A stretch of DNA of 64,000 bases from Ptychodera flava (lineage: Eukaryota; Hemichordata; Enteropneusta; Ptychoderidae): positions 21,106,872-21,170,871 of the forward strand of contig NC_091930.1 of assembly GCF_041260155.1 (NCBI RefSeq), given 5' to 3'. Below, piece after piece: positions 49,698 to 61,006 of the stretch. The notes under the pieces were generated by a model, which was given only the letters and a program-made list of their open reading frames with translations, was not told the DNA's origin and did no database searches. Made by a program: the position numbers and the translations under genes. How positions within the stretch are numbered: position 1 is the first letter of the stretch; each line of letters begins with the position of its first letter.

Positions 49698-49934
49698 ATC
49701 TAGTTCACCAATCCATTTTGATACTTGCTCTCCTTTACTTCTTTGTCCGTAAATTATTGTCACTATATGAACGTCACTCAGTATCTATGTATGCGACGGT
49801 CCTCTATAGGAGCTTATACTGAAGTGCAAGCGGGAAGAGATATGCGGCCAGCAGAAATTAGCAAAGCGACTGCATACTGAAAGCAGATATATTGACTGAT
49901 GTCGGACACAGCAAATTATGCCGATTTGAAATCG

Positions 49935-50400
49935 TTAATGTAGAGCTGGATGTCTAATTTTTGGTATATAGGGATAACTATAGGATAGAAATTTTTTGAC
50001 CAAATGTCATGTGACCTTGATGACCTTTTACCTAAAATATACGTTTATGTCAATAAATAAGTAACCACAAGTGCTATGTCCTTTATATTTAGAAGGATGG
50101 GAGACCTTATGACAACACACGCTTTACCTCATTAATTATGCACATATCTAATTCTGGGCAAGCGAATAGAGCTAGAGGTCTGATTTTTGGCAAATAGGGA
50201 TTAATTAGCAATTCAATTTTTTCAAAATGTCACGTGACCTCGATGACCTTTGACCTTGATTATATATATATGCATAACTCAGTAGCCACAAGTTCTATAC
50301 CCTCCGATTTTGATAGGATATTAGACCTTAAGATGTCACATCTTGTACCTCATTTATGATGCGCATATGTATTTCTTGGCTGGCCAATACAGCTAGAGGT
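49935..50400. repeat. Two tandem units of a ~220-bp repeat
   Basis: Each unit contains AGGTCTGATTTTTGG or a variant, AATGTCAYGTGACCT, GATGACCTTT, GTAACCACAAGTGCTATGTC or a variant, and TACCTCAT near its end, and the next unit restarts at GAGCTAGAGGTCTGA. A related piece (AACTCAGTAACCACAAGTGC) recurs at about 63010. It is non-coding. Confidence 0.7.
50244..50256 (-). promoter_or_regulatory. Perfect DR1 nuclear-receptor motif in the 220-bp repeat
   Basis: Plus strand TGACCTTTGACCT is, on the minus strand, AGGTCAAAGGTCA, a perfect direct repeat with 1-bp spacing of the type bound by HNF4, RXR and COUP-TF proteins. The matching place in the first unit is degenerate (GACCTTTTACCT). Confidence 0.4.
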
Positions 50401-50715
50401 CTGATCTTTTTTCCCGATTTAGAACCATAACTTAGACATGCCTCATGTGTTTTAAATTGGGAACAACGACATAGACCTATGTGCCCATAGATCTCCACAT
50501 ATACACTCCAGTGATACTTCTTAATGACCACATTTCCCTGCCCCATCAAGACTAATACTCCTATTACAAGTGGGGACTATGTCATTGTCAATGACTTGTT
50601 ATCTCTTATGTCAGGAGATCCTATTTGTTACACGTACAGTAATGAATATACTTAACAACAACATTCTCTGCACTTACAACAAACCATAGCAACCTCCTTG
50701 CCACACTTACACAGG

Positions 50716-50914
50716 CAAATACCAATGTGAGCAGTCGACGACAACGCCGCCGACCTACCCAGCAACAGAACGTCAAAACAGCCACCCACCCAGATTATCC
50801 CTTGATGCAGGCGACCCTTGACCCTGAGATGGAACAACTATATACAGAGTTGGAGGATGTCGACAAGCCAGTCGAGCACATGTCCATGAAGCTGAACACG
50901 GCCGAACAAAAGTA
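50716..50914 (+). CDS. Possible exon of an unrecognised coiled-coil protein
   Basis: Open between an acceptor TTACACAG at about 50715 and a weak donor AA|GTACGC. It encodes SSRRQRRRPTQQQN and then a helical stretch (EMEQLYTELEDVDKPVEHMS). GC content is above the surroundings. Spliced to 51661 (TTTTTTCAG) it could continue as KLKEQPSIDRLPRTATV. No family is recognised; it might be the 5' part of the decayed TRIM fragment downstream. Confidence 0.3.
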
Positions 50915-50999
50915 CGCTATCATTTTCATTCGATTGTTTATGTTTCTCTCTGTTTGCTACGAAAGTAGCGAATCGAAGGCCTTGCCTTGCCTTTAAGTT

Positions 51000-51108
51000 G
51001 CCTATAGGTACGCACGCACATATATACTTACATACATACATACATGTTTTCATACATACATGTTTACATATACAAACATTCATGTTTACAAACATGTTTA
51101 CATACATG

Positions 51109-51140
<32 letters not shown>

Positions 51141-51472
51141 CATACATACATACATACATACATACATACATACATACATACATACATACATACATACATA
51201 CATACACACATACATACACACATACATACACACACATACATACATACATACATACATACATACATACATACATACATACATACATACATACATACATACA
51301 TACATACATACATACATACATACATACATACATACATACATACATACATACATACACACACATACATACATACATACATACATACATACATACATACATA
51401 CATACATACATACATACATACATACATACATGCATGCATGCATGCATGCATGCATGCATGCATACATACATA
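51000..51472. repeat. Long compound (CATA)n / (CACA) / (TGCA)n array
   Basis: Starts as CATACATGTTT-type units, becomes (CATA)n with internal CACA variants, and ends with eight TGCA units before a few CATA. The gradient of variants shows stepwise expansion. Open frames here are artefacts. Confidence 0.95.
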
Positions 51473-51660
51473 CATTTGGTTATCATCGATTACATTGTAC
51501 ATACACAAAACTGTATTGAATAGTTTATATGTAGGCTTTGTCACCAGATTTAGGGATTTGTGAGAACAACGATTTCTGGAATGCATCAATAATTAGAGTT
51601 ATTGGAACTTGTATTACTGATAATTTACAAAAATAGCCAATGACATCTTTTGTTTTTTCA

Positions 51661-52829
51661 GGCTGAAAGAACAACCAAGTATAGACAGACTACCAAGAAC
51701 CGCTACCGTTTGCTCCTTATATAACAGGTCACTCAAAAAACACGAAGCTGTTACCGTGTTTCCACATAATCTGTCTCGACTGCGCCGATGTGCTGTTCTG
51801 CCGTGGTATCTCACCTGTCCGACGTGCTTCAAGGAGCACGCCTAGACTTCTGTAATAGCATGTTCATTCACCTCCCTGATTATCTCATTAAGCGGTTACA
51901 ACACATACAGAACTCAGCTGCTCGCTTGGTTACTCGTACTAGAAAACACGAACACATCAGACCTGTTCTTCAAGAGTTACACTGGCTTCCTGTTATCCAT
52001 CGAATTGATTTCAAAGTTCTTATGCTTACATACAAATGTCTCCATGGCCAAGCTCCAACTTATTTGTCAGATCTTCTAATTGTTATCAAGCCTAGTAGAT
52101 TAACACGTTCTGCAAATGCTACAAAACTTGCAGAACCTCGCTATAATCAGGAGCATTATGGAAAGCGCGCTTTTTCGGTAGCTGCTCCCAGGCTGTGGAA
52201 TTCCCTTGATGTTTCTATTCGAAACGCGCCTTCCCTGTATTCTTTTAAACACAACTTAAAACCCATCTCTTTAGGAAGGCATACGGGGTGCAATAATTAT
52301 ATTTCTCACAGTGAGTTTTTTTTATCTAACTCCATCAGTGTTTTCCAACTGTGTTACAATTCTGATATTTTACCAGATTGCTTAGTTTTACATTAGCTCG
52401 AGTGTGTGTGTGCGCGTGTGTGTACGTGTTTGTTTATGTATGCTTGTTTGTAATGTTACTTATTATTTTTATGACAACTTTAATGTAGTTTCTTTTTATC
52501 TATAAGTGTTGTAAAGTGCATTGAGATTTTATAATATTATGTAATGCGCTATAGAAGAAATAAAAAAAAATATTATGGCGCCATATCTCTTTGCCGGACT
52601 TTTCCTTCCTCGATGTCCTGATGGACGGAGCTCTCGATTCGTCGTCTTACTGCGCGACGTGCGACGTCCCGATTTGCGAGTTGTGCGACAACTTTCAACA
52701 CAGAAAGCCCGACCAAAATCACAGGACGCTGAAAGAAACGATGGGGAAGAAGCAAGGGCTGCTCTTGCGGAAGTTGGAGCACGCGAGAAAGAAAGCCTGT
52801 TCACTGGAAGGCCTGGGTAGTGAGCTTTA
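51661..52829 (+). pseudogene. Decayed TRIM-family RING/B-box gene split by a LINE
   Basis: The left part (51661-51836) shows a RING C-terminal half, KLLPCFHIICLDCA, in one frame and LTCPTCFKEH in another, so a frameshift separates them, and a stop lies upstream in the first frame. The right part (52573-52829) reads SLPDFSFLDVLMDGAL, then YCATCDVPICELCDNFQH and RTLKETMGKKQGLLLRKLEH, the end of the RING region plus most of B-box 2 and the start of a coiled coil, before a stop. B-box 1 and everything after the early coiled coil are missing. The order and spacing match TRIM56-like proteins. The 736 bp between the two parts is the LINE tail described separately. Confidence 0.6.
51837..52572 (+). 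mobile_element. 5'-truncated LINE (CR1/L2-like) 3' end
   Basis: About 185 codons of the C-terminal end of a non-LTR retrotransposon reverse transcriptase remain open to 52396. Hallmarks are ARLDFCNSMFIHLPDYLIKR, IQNSAARLVTRTRKHEHI, LQELHWLPVIHRIDFKVL and FSVAAPRLWNSLDVSIRNAP. The 3' UTR ends AAGTGCATTGAGATTTTATA, then ATGCGCTATAGAAGAAATAA and A-rich sequence, as in CR1/L2 elements. Endonuclease and catalytic RT parts are absent, the usual 5' truncation. No clear target duplication was found. Confidence 0.85.
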
Positions 52830-53297
52830 GAGGAAAGACAATGCCTCGGCGGAGTGGTATCACTGCTTTTCTCGAATTCATATAAAGATAATATAGATAT
52901 CACTTTACGATGTCAATAAATTCCATACATACGGTAAAAGCGGCGGTATGTCGCCATTCAAATAAATACTATTTCAGAGTAAGCAACTGAGATGAGTTAT
53001 GCTGGTCGCAAAATGCCTTACTTAACAAAGTTACGATCGTAAATATTGCTTAACGTCTGTCGACGTCCCATAAAAAAGTTTTTTTTTCTGCCTAATGTAA
53101 GCTTACAATAAGGAACGAACTGCTGACAATTTGCTGCCTCGGGCAAAAATTGTATGGCCATTTCGTTTTCTGGAGCGTGTTCCTTGTATAACCGCATTAC
53201 GAATACATTTAAAAACGCACCAGATGTTGAAAAATGTTTGTTTGTTTTTTTTAAATTGTTCACTCTCCTGTTCTATATGTTCTAAATCCATTAAGCT

Positions 53298-53382
53298 TTG
53301 TCTCAGGCTCGGTATTTTTTATCTTTCTTGTCCTGTGAGATCTTACAGGCATATCTATCTGTCAGTTGGTCTGTCTGTCTAC

Positions 53383-53423
<41 letters not shown>

Positions 53424-53591
53424 GTTTCAAATTTTCAACAGATAACTTCTCTTACAAACACAGTCATGGCTATTTCTACGGTAGTAAAGCTGAACAACGC
53501 TAGGGTTTACGTGGTTACGGCTAAAGGCAAGCACAATCTCACCCTGGCAGACGTTGAGTGCGCGTGCGACCTTATCATGTCGAATACATAA
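53298..53591 (+). other. Open frame after a (CT)n tract, status unclear
   Basis: After TCTCTCTCTCAG (53385-53423) a frame runs for about 55 codons (ITSLTNTVMAISTVVKLNNA, then VYVVTAKGKHNLTLADVECA) to a stop at 53591. The (CT)n tract could act as a polypyrimidine tract. I recognise no family and cannot show that it is an exon. Confidence 0.2.
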
Positions 53592-53771
53592 GTCGCCGAT
53601 AACTGAACCATTGCGGTCATGGTGACATCGCAAGACTACGCTATTGTCATGTAGATATGTATATAGACAGATACATAAATAACATTCAAACATTATACAC
53701 CCCTACAGACAGACAGACAGACAGACACAGACAGACACAGACACACAGACAAAAATATTATACATATACAT

Positions 53772-53775
<4 letters not shown>

Positions 53776-53851
<76 letters not shown>
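53776..53851. repeat. (AT)n microsatellite
   Basis: About 75 bp of AT, preceded by a short CAGA-rich tract at 53705-53750. Confidence 0.95.
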
Positions 53852-53854
<3 letters not shown>

Positions 53855-53941
53855 TGTATACTATATACAGCTATAATTGTTAACTTAAATGAGGAGTATG
53901 GCTAGTATAAATTATTCAAGTCTCATAATAATAAGAGGGTA

Positions 53942-54430
53942 ATGACCGGAAATCAGCGTAGAGATAGACCAGCTGATTGCAATTGCTGGGACAAGTGTGA
54001 ATGCCCATTGAAAGGTAACTGTCAAGTCAAAGGTGTTGTTTACAAGGCCAAGGTATCAACGAGAGTCAGCAAGGAGGAAGTTTACATTGGCCTCACTGAT
54101 AACACCTTCAACATGTACTACGCCAATCACGTGCAATCGTTACACAACAACTTGAACAAATAAAGAAATAGCATAACGCTGCTGAAGTTTATTTGGTCTT
54201 TAATAGACAAGGACCAGGTCTTAGGCGTTTTGTGGGTAATTATTGACAAAAATCGAGTTAAGGATTTTTAAGCAAGCGATTTAATACCTGTGTGTCAGAT
54301 AAGCTACACATTATCAATGCTGAAAAATATACGCTGTTAAACAAACGCTCTGAGTTGGTTTCAAATATTATTAACACCACCTAGAAACAGAATGGTACGT
54401 CCTGGCCATATAAATAAGAGTGAAGAGCTA
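53942..54430 (+). mobile_element. Penelope-like element fragment (GIY-YIG endonuclease end), broken
   Basis: Protein-level hallmarks of the C-terminal part of Penelope-like retroelements: a Cys-rich CNCWDKCECPLKGNC, then VVYKAKV and YIGLTDNTF, the GIY-YIG endonuclease core. Weaker similarity continues downstream. Only the endonuclease end is present and it is clearly broken. AT microsatellites lie on both sides. Confidence 0.65.
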
Positions 54431-54479
54431 AGAATAATTTCCTTTTCGTCTAAAGATAAAAAGATGCTTGAAACATATG

Positions 54480-54490
54480 TAATATATATA

Positions 54491-54571
<81 letters not shown>
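54480..54571. repeat. (AT)n microsatellite
   Basis: About 90 bp of AT following the Penelope-like fragment. Confidence 0.95.
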
Positions 54572-54572
<1 letters not shown>

Positions 54573-54843
54573 ATACCGTGGATTCAACTTCAACAATATT
54601 TCAAGGAACCTGGTACCCTGACAAGTTGTAATTGATCTATTGGACAAAAAATGTTGTACGGTAATTCCATTTTCCCAATTTTGCGTACGCTTTAAAATGA
54701 TTGCAATATTTTGATGTCATGAGAGCGACATATTGTTACTATATGGTACTAATGGAATCTTCTTCACTTACTCATATATGTGGTTGTCCTGCTCGGATCA
54801 CAGACATACATTTTGGAGCGATAACAGTTGTTGAAATCACCGC

Positions 54844-55011
54844 ATGATGAGGCTGCAGCTGCTTGGTGTATTTGCAGTGGCGCTTTTAGCAAGCATTGTT
54901 CGAGGCTCTGTGATTAAAAAGGTAAGTTTTAGGAACTGTGAGTATTTGAAGTTTCTTTCATTAAAATTCAACAATATCCCGACAACGTTAATAATCTAGA
55001 GTTATCTGCTT

Positions 55012-55093
<82 letters not shown>

Positions 55094-55723
55094 ATGTTTG
55101 CGCCAAGACGACAAGTAGTTTTTATTTCTTATGTTGGTTGTCGGCGATCTGATCATAACAATTACATGAATGCAGATAATAAGCTTGAGAAAAGCTTGAG
55201 AAAACCACATGCGTCGGAGCGCCTTTGATAGAAGCTTGAATGTACGTATTCTCAGATAGTCAATTACGAAATCCACATACATATCACTGTGAAGTTCATC
55301 ATCTAGTTGGCAGGAGCTGTCATTTCCATATTTCTTTCTATGTGCTGAAGAGTTAGTTACAATGTATCGACATTGGCTGATACATGTTAAGCCAACTAAA
55401 CCATGTTATGTATCGCAGCAAGTGTAATAGAGTCTGAGACTGGTGTCCGTCGTAGGGATTAACGAGGTATGTGAAAAAGTATTCAGCTGAATTGTTATTT
55501 CCACGGCAGGAATCTTCAGGCGCTGGAGAGTATGCACGACGCGCCCTTGGTGTGCGGGAGAGTTCTTACTGTGAACGGGTCCGAGGCGCAGACTATCCGT
55601 ACATCTGCAACAACAATAGGAGGTGCCTGTATTGCCCCTGCAAAAATGTCGGGGGCTATGCTTGCCACGTCTGCAACGGGCTATACGAATGTTCCAAGGG
55701 GGAAGACGAAGAAGGTTGCGCAG
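54844..55723 (+). CDS. Secreted LDL-receptor-class-A-like protein, first two coding exons (3' part not found)
   Basis: Model join(54844..54921, 55510..55723, ...). Exon 1 encodes MMRLQLLGVFAVALLASIVR and then GSVIKK, a good signal peptide with likely cleavage after Arg-Gly, and ends AAG|GTAAGT (phase 0). Exon 2 follows CCACGGCAG and encodes a polar stretch and a Cys-rich module: C-(5)-C-(2)-C-(1)-C, GGYACHVCNGLYECSKGEDE and EGCA. CNG...EC..GEDEEGC matches the Ca-binding end of an LDLa domain (D-C-x-D-G-S-D-E-x-x-C), though the N-terminal Cys pattern is unusual. Exon 2 ends GCAG|GTAATT in phase 1, so at least one more exon is needed; none was identified downstream. A (GA)n tract lies in intron 1. 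Confidence 0.65.
55015..55091. repeat. (GA)n microsatellite in intron 1 of the LDLa-like gene
   Basis: About 76 bp of perfect GA, 95 bp after the exon 1 donor. Confidence 0.97.
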
Positions 55724-55739
55724 GTAATTACTTTATCAA

Positions 55740-56035
55740 GGAAATGCACCTCGGGGACGCTATATTCGATTCCTCTCGCATTAAGGCTACTTTCTTGTCT
55801 ATCGGCTTTTTTTTTATCTCGACCTGAAGCTTTTTAACTTTGAGTAATACAAATGCACCGTCACACAGCAAATGGAGAAAATAAATTTCCTCCAGCGAGT
55901 AAAAGATCACGATCACTTTGAACTTAAAGTTTTGGTATTGATATATTACTTAGTTTTTCTAGTACTGAATTTTGTACGTATACGGTGACCCCTTCTTGGA
56001 CTGCTGATTTCGAAAGTGAATGTGTTTTTATTCAG
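55740..56035 (-). mobile_element. TTAA MITE family, diverged copy L
   Basis: Starts ATGCACCTCGGGGACGCTAT and keeps GTACTGAATTTTGTACG and ACGGTGACCCCTTCTTGGAC in the family order. The far end is lost. It lies just after the LDLa-like exon 2 donor, within what should be its second intron. Confidence 0.55.
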
Positions 56036-56069
56036 TCTGCTATCAAAAGAGCAAACGCCCTATTACAGG

Positions 56070-56225
56070 TTGAGGTACAGATAACCCACTACCCATTGGA
56101 GCTATAAGGAGTAAATTGCCTTGCTCAACAAGGGCCGCACAACACCGTTATGCAGACTCGAACTCACCGTCCTCCGATAGTGAGGACTGTACCCTAACCA
56201 CTGCTCCACGGTGCCTAACCAATAT
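56070..56225 (-). mobile_element. tRNA-derived SINE
   Basis: Minus strand GGCACCGTGGAGCAGTGGTT is an A-box region, and GGTGAGTTCGAGTCTGC about 35 nt further is a B-box. The segment continues with TTGAGCAAGGCAATTTACTC, a body found in widespread animal tRNA-SINEs. No open frame. Confidence 0.65.
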
Positions 56226-56229
56226 TGAC

Positions 56230-58045
56230 AGAGTTTCAAAAAAGTCAAGTGTTTCAATTTGTTTGCGCGAACCACATATTCAGCTTGAGCGGAGATACCC
56301 TTATTTGCATATTTATATTAGAATTTCGTTCAAATGGAAGTGATGAGGGCGCTGTTCTACTTGACCGTTAGTGTGATTTTTCCTGTTTTTTGGGGGGCAA
56401 TTTCAGCCCATTTTTTCCCAACAAACGATGTCAGAGACGTTTATATGGTCATATAAAGCAGTTAAGTTTGTGCCTATGAATTTTTATCGACTTCTACGGT
56501 TTACTTTTGGTGCTATGTGTGTATTGTCGATCTATGGCTCGCTAAACATAGGCCTACTTTTGGGCTGCCGCAACTACATGCCCAGCTGATTCTTGTGAAT
56601 ATTTTTACATAGTTAGACAGTCTAATCATTATTGAAGCCCCCTAACTTGGTTTTATTCTTGTTCATGCCCTGCAAATCACTGCTTTGGCCTCGTAGGTTG
56701 TACACCGTCCCGCCATCAGAGAAGACAAGATGGCCGCTTAGAGTGAAGAACGTGTTGCACTCCGCTGACGCCTTGCTCACGTTTACAAATTGTTTAGGCC
56801 CAAAGATTGCAACAATATCACATATTTTATTCTTGTCAATCCAACTTATGTTATATTTATATTTGATGCTTGGGTTACTATTTCGCGGTAGTCCTCGTAG
56901 GCATTGGCTCCCGATATTCCATTGGGTAACCGGAGAAGTCGGGCAGTTGCGAACTCGGCCATCGCCAGCGCCGGTGGTATGGTGCCGACCAACTCGGCCA
57001 GTGGGACTCGGCCAGGAGAAGTGTGCCACTCGCAACAAAGCAATATGATTGCATACGCATTCTCTTCACAGTTGAATATGCCAAACAATTTTAACTTTTT
57101 ACTACCATAGTTTTTGTTATTTTGTCGGTTTAATACTACTACGAACATTCAGAAAACAACTCAAAGTCGAAGAGCTGCCACGTCCACCCTGCAAAACATG
57201 TACGGTCTGCCTCCGTGTTTCTGCAGATCGCGCGCGTACCGTATTAAAGTTCAGGCAAACATTATGCCATTTCTTCAGTAAAATTCATGGCTTGATGACT
57301 CTTAACTAAGTTGCTTCACCATCTCCTATGACTTTTGAACGAACTTCAAGTGTAACTATGACGAAGACTGCAAAACTCGCTACCACGATCGCGATACACC
57401 GCCATCTCTTCCTACCTCCATGGTATATCAATTATCATACGTGCGTTGAACTGTGATCTGTGAAGTTTGCAAACATTACGCTCATCTTATGAATGACATT
57501 TAGATCGCTTTCGTATATAACTTAAGTGAGACTTCAAAAAAAGAAACACTCATATGGAGCATATATTCTAATTGGGTGCATACTGTACTGGTATTCGGTC
57601 ATTGTCAACTGTCAGTGTCTGTCTGTTTGGAGCTCAGGATGTGGTGGTCGGACATTCCCACGTCTGATTTTACTGACCCCTCAGCCTTTCAAGATAATAA
57701 TGTCGTTGTGAGAGTGGATTTGAGTGACCGTGATTTGTCACAGTTTTCCTTTTCACTGGTAACGGGTAGTATATCACTGTCCAGTTATCATGTTTCAACT
57801 CGTCAATGTTGACTGAAGTCCGATAGCGTAAAGGCGAGTTTCGCCGTATTAACTCAGTGCATAGCGTTACATACGCTGTACACGCGTACACTGGGCTGTA
57901 CGATCGGCCTTGTACGGTAACAGCGCATACATGGCATCGTGAAATCATGCCGCAAATATAGGCGCACTGTCAGAAATTCACGAAACTTGTCACAAGCGTT
58001 GTTCAATAGCAAGTGGTTTGACACAACAAGTATTATTTTTGTTCA
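56230..58045. other. Stretch without an assigned gene
   Basis: It may contain later exons of the LDLa-like gene. One candidate (after GGAGCTCAG near 57635, phase 1 compatible) encodes only about 24 residues before a stop and has no LDLa features, so I do not annotate it. Confidence 0.3.
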
Positions 58046-58048
58046 AGA

Positions 58049-59251
58049 CCTGTTGTAACCTCCACAAATGTAATAATCTCCACAAATGTAATATCAACCA
58101 CAATTGTAAAAAATCAACCACAAATGTAATAAAATAGTCAACCATAAATGTAACAACCGGCAACCACAAATGTAATAAACAAATTAACCATAAATGTAAT
58201 AAAACTCAACCATAAATGTAATAAACTTGAACTTGCATATGTGATCATTTGTTTATCAATGCCCTGAGTAAATAATAACTTTAATAAGACTAGTGTAATG
58301 TTATTGCATACTTTCCTGAAACTAGGTTTCCTTTCCGAAACACAGAATAGAATACTTTGAGAACGCTATCAGAAAACGGCGAGGTACTGATCAAACCGTT
58401 AGATAATGGAAGTGGAACAGCAGTTCTAGACACTGATAATTACATAATAAGGAAGCGTCAAAATAACTCGTCAACCAGTGATACCACACAAAGTTTATGA
58501 CAGATGACTAAGAACAAATAACAGAGAAATATAAAACCTTATGACAGAAACTTACGACACAAAACATGTTGACGAGAACATATATTTTAAAAAAACAATA
58601 CGAACACTACCTTGAACACAGTAGAACAAAATTAGACATCCTGGCATCCCTAGTGAAGGAACAAACTTCAAGTGGGACAACATAGGAATACAGACAATCT
58701 ATCGATTATTCCACACAATTTATCCACTGAAGACGAATTTGAGGCAATTGATTAAGAAAGTACGGCAATTTTCGAAAAAACGGCGTTAAAGGATCGTAGT
58801 GTTACACAGTCTCCTTCACTCTGGAGTAGAGACTGCACTGACGTTCAGATTACAGCTGTGTCTCGCCATGGCCAATCAGTTTTGTACACAAAATAGGGAA
58901 ACGTAAAATGCACTTTCAAATATGCAAAACACACTAAATGCAAACAATTAAGATATGAATAATATGTGGAGTTGCCTTCCTTATTACATAGATCAATATT
59001 AAGGGCTAATTCCTCAATTGCAACGACAAAATAGATTTATTACATTTATGGTTGATAAGTATTACATTTATGGGTGATTTTTTTATTACATTTATGGTTA
59101 CCATTTATTACATTTGTGGTTGGTGTTTTTATTACATTTATGGTTGATTTTTGTTACATTTATGGGCGATATTACATTTATGGGTGCATTTTATTACAAT
59201 TGTGGTTGATATTACATTTGTGGAGATTATTACATTTGTGGAGGTTACACC
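58049..59251. mobile_element. Non-autonomous DNA transposon with satellite-like termini
   Basis: The first about 56 bp (TGTAACCTCCACAAATGTAA onward) are repeated perfectly in inverted orientation at the right end. CCTGT occurs directly outside both ends, a likely 5-bp target duplication. Beyond the perfect repeat, both ends continue as strings of AACCATAAATGTAATA-type units (about nine left, eleven right) in opposite orientation. The roughly 800-bp centre has no open frame. TG...CA ends and a 5-bp duplication recall Ginger-type elements, but the family is not assigned. Perfect long ends suggest recent insertion. Confidence 0.8.
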
Positions 59252-59254
59252 TGT

Positions 59255-60575
59255 ATCAGTGTGTTTCGGGTCACAGTCTAAAAATAGCACACAGCTGAGA
59301 GGTATAAACCATCATTGCAACGTACGAATTCAGTTGTCAATTATCATTAGTATTTATTTCTATCATACATAGATACGATGAAATTACTCTCAAAAGTGTA
59401 CATTACCTCATAGCATGTTCAATTTCGCATTAAATAATCATATTTGTGAGCTTTCGAGCCCATTTTCACGACCAAGTCGCTCGAACGACGTGTATTCCGG
59501 CATATTGCTTGTTTACATTCAGAACGAGGCTCTGCAGCCTATTGAATTATGCAAATTTCTATACGTCCGCTCAAGCTGTATTGCGATCTCGCGTTTACAC
59601 TATAAAGCGGCTGATTCGGCCACCTGTTATGAATCTCTTTACAAAATTCTATCCTAGCCATAATATATAATATGCAATGTGACGTGTTTTTTCGCACATT
59701 TTAGAGAAGCATCTGACTTTGGCTATTTATCAAATGCACTGAATGAGTCGTCGGCTTGTTGATAAGGCGTTATTCAAAAGCAAATACCGGGACTCTCAGG
59801 TTCGGAATTGCTGACTGCATAATACTATTATAGCCGAGGTATTTACCGTTCAGAGCATCAAGAGCAACAACGAATCGTACGATGTGCGCGTATCAGACAT
59901 AGCGTCAACCCTGGTATTTCGCGCATAGCCGTATATAACTCTACACCTTCAATTGTTTTATTTGAATTCGAGTCGAACTGGTACGTAGGATAGTTTGTCA
60001 TCTTTTCGCGGCCACTTAAAGCACAATTGAAATTACGAGACTTCTTATTTCCAAAATAAAGTAAACTATTGATGCTTCAAAGGATTTTGAATTTACCAGA
60101 ACTTGGTAGTAATGTATGAGTAGCATCGCACTCATTTGACCCAGACTTAATGTCGGTCGTTACTAAGTATTGATAGGGCTACTCGGGATATTAAATTTCG
60201 TGTTTTGTACACAACAGCGCAACTCCCTTCATGTTTTAGGGGGATTTCAATTCAGTTCTGACTATAAAATCCTTATTTATTATTTATTCATGAACATGAT
60301 GATTTGTCAGACCAACTTGATAAATATGTAAAACAATAATTGGAATCTAATTCCCCTTCACATTTACAAGAGGTCCACATGTCTCATCTTCCTTTCACAA
60401 TGCGACTTTGTGGTGTATTGATAGACTCTCCACAGTCGCTGTGCCTTGTTTTGTGCGCGCCAACGATGGGCCTACATTCGAAGGCTACGCTATGCAGATG
60501 TGAACACGCGCTGCAAGACACAGCGACTGTCAGTTCTTGCAAGGATATGAATATTCATAAGGGTAGTGACGTCAA
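59255..60575. other. Gene-free stretch
   Basis: AT-rich, nothing recognised. A 20-bp unit GGCTGGTCCCCGCCTCAGTT is duplicated in tandem at about 60581-60620, just before the larger duplicated block. Confidence 0.4.
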
Positions 60576-60612
60576 AAGTTGGCTGGTCCCCGCCTCAGTT
60601 TGGCTGGTCCCC

Positions 60613-61006
60613 GCCTCAGTGACAAGCACAAAGAGGCAGGTAACGGAAAACCGCCATGTATCGAATTACGAAATCTGATTGGTTGAATCATGGGGCGCTG
60701 TCATTGGATGTTCAATTTTACTTGGAAGTAAAGCTAAAATTATCACAGTTTCATGATGCGAACGTAACGTGGCTAGAATTTAACAAAGGATTTAATTACC
60801 ATTCTTACAAGTTTCGAAATATTGGCAGCTACCAGATTAGACTGAAAAGCACGCCACAAAAAATGATACACTATGTGCGGGCATGCGCAATTAACAACTT
60901 CCGGGAGACCAAAAACTGTCTCATCTCAAAATGGCCGTTTGCCGGTATCTGCGTCTTACTACGTGCTGCGTCTAGTCAAGTCACGTGAGACGCAGTGATC
61001 AGCGAA
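60613..61006 (+). repeat. Duplicated promoter-like block, unit 1
   Basis: 394 bp, repeated directly after itself. It carries GCATGCGCAA (NRF1-like), ACTTCCGGG (ETS-like), AAAATGGCCG (YY1-like), two CCAAT-type ATTGG sites and TCACGTGA, a combination typical of TATA-less housekeeping promoters. A 110-codon frame across it is not shared by unit 2, so coding is unlikely. Confidence 0.6.

Noticed and set aside
50998-51563. Several overlapping 140-209 residue open frames
   Set aside because: All consist of CATA/TGCA repeat translation on both strands.
51788-52396. Single 202-residue protein starting at 51788
   Set aside because: The first 16 or so codons are TRIM-derived DNA read out of frame; only the part from about 51837 is LINE reverse transcriptase.
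57576-57812. Possible last exon of the LDLa-like gene
   Set aside because: An acceptor exists, but the phase-1 reading gives only about 24 unremarkable residues before a stop; the longer frame is in the wrong phase.
60656-60988. 110-residue open frame in the duplicated block
   Set aside because: Unit 2 does not keep the frame and the sequence looks like a promoter; no domain recognised.
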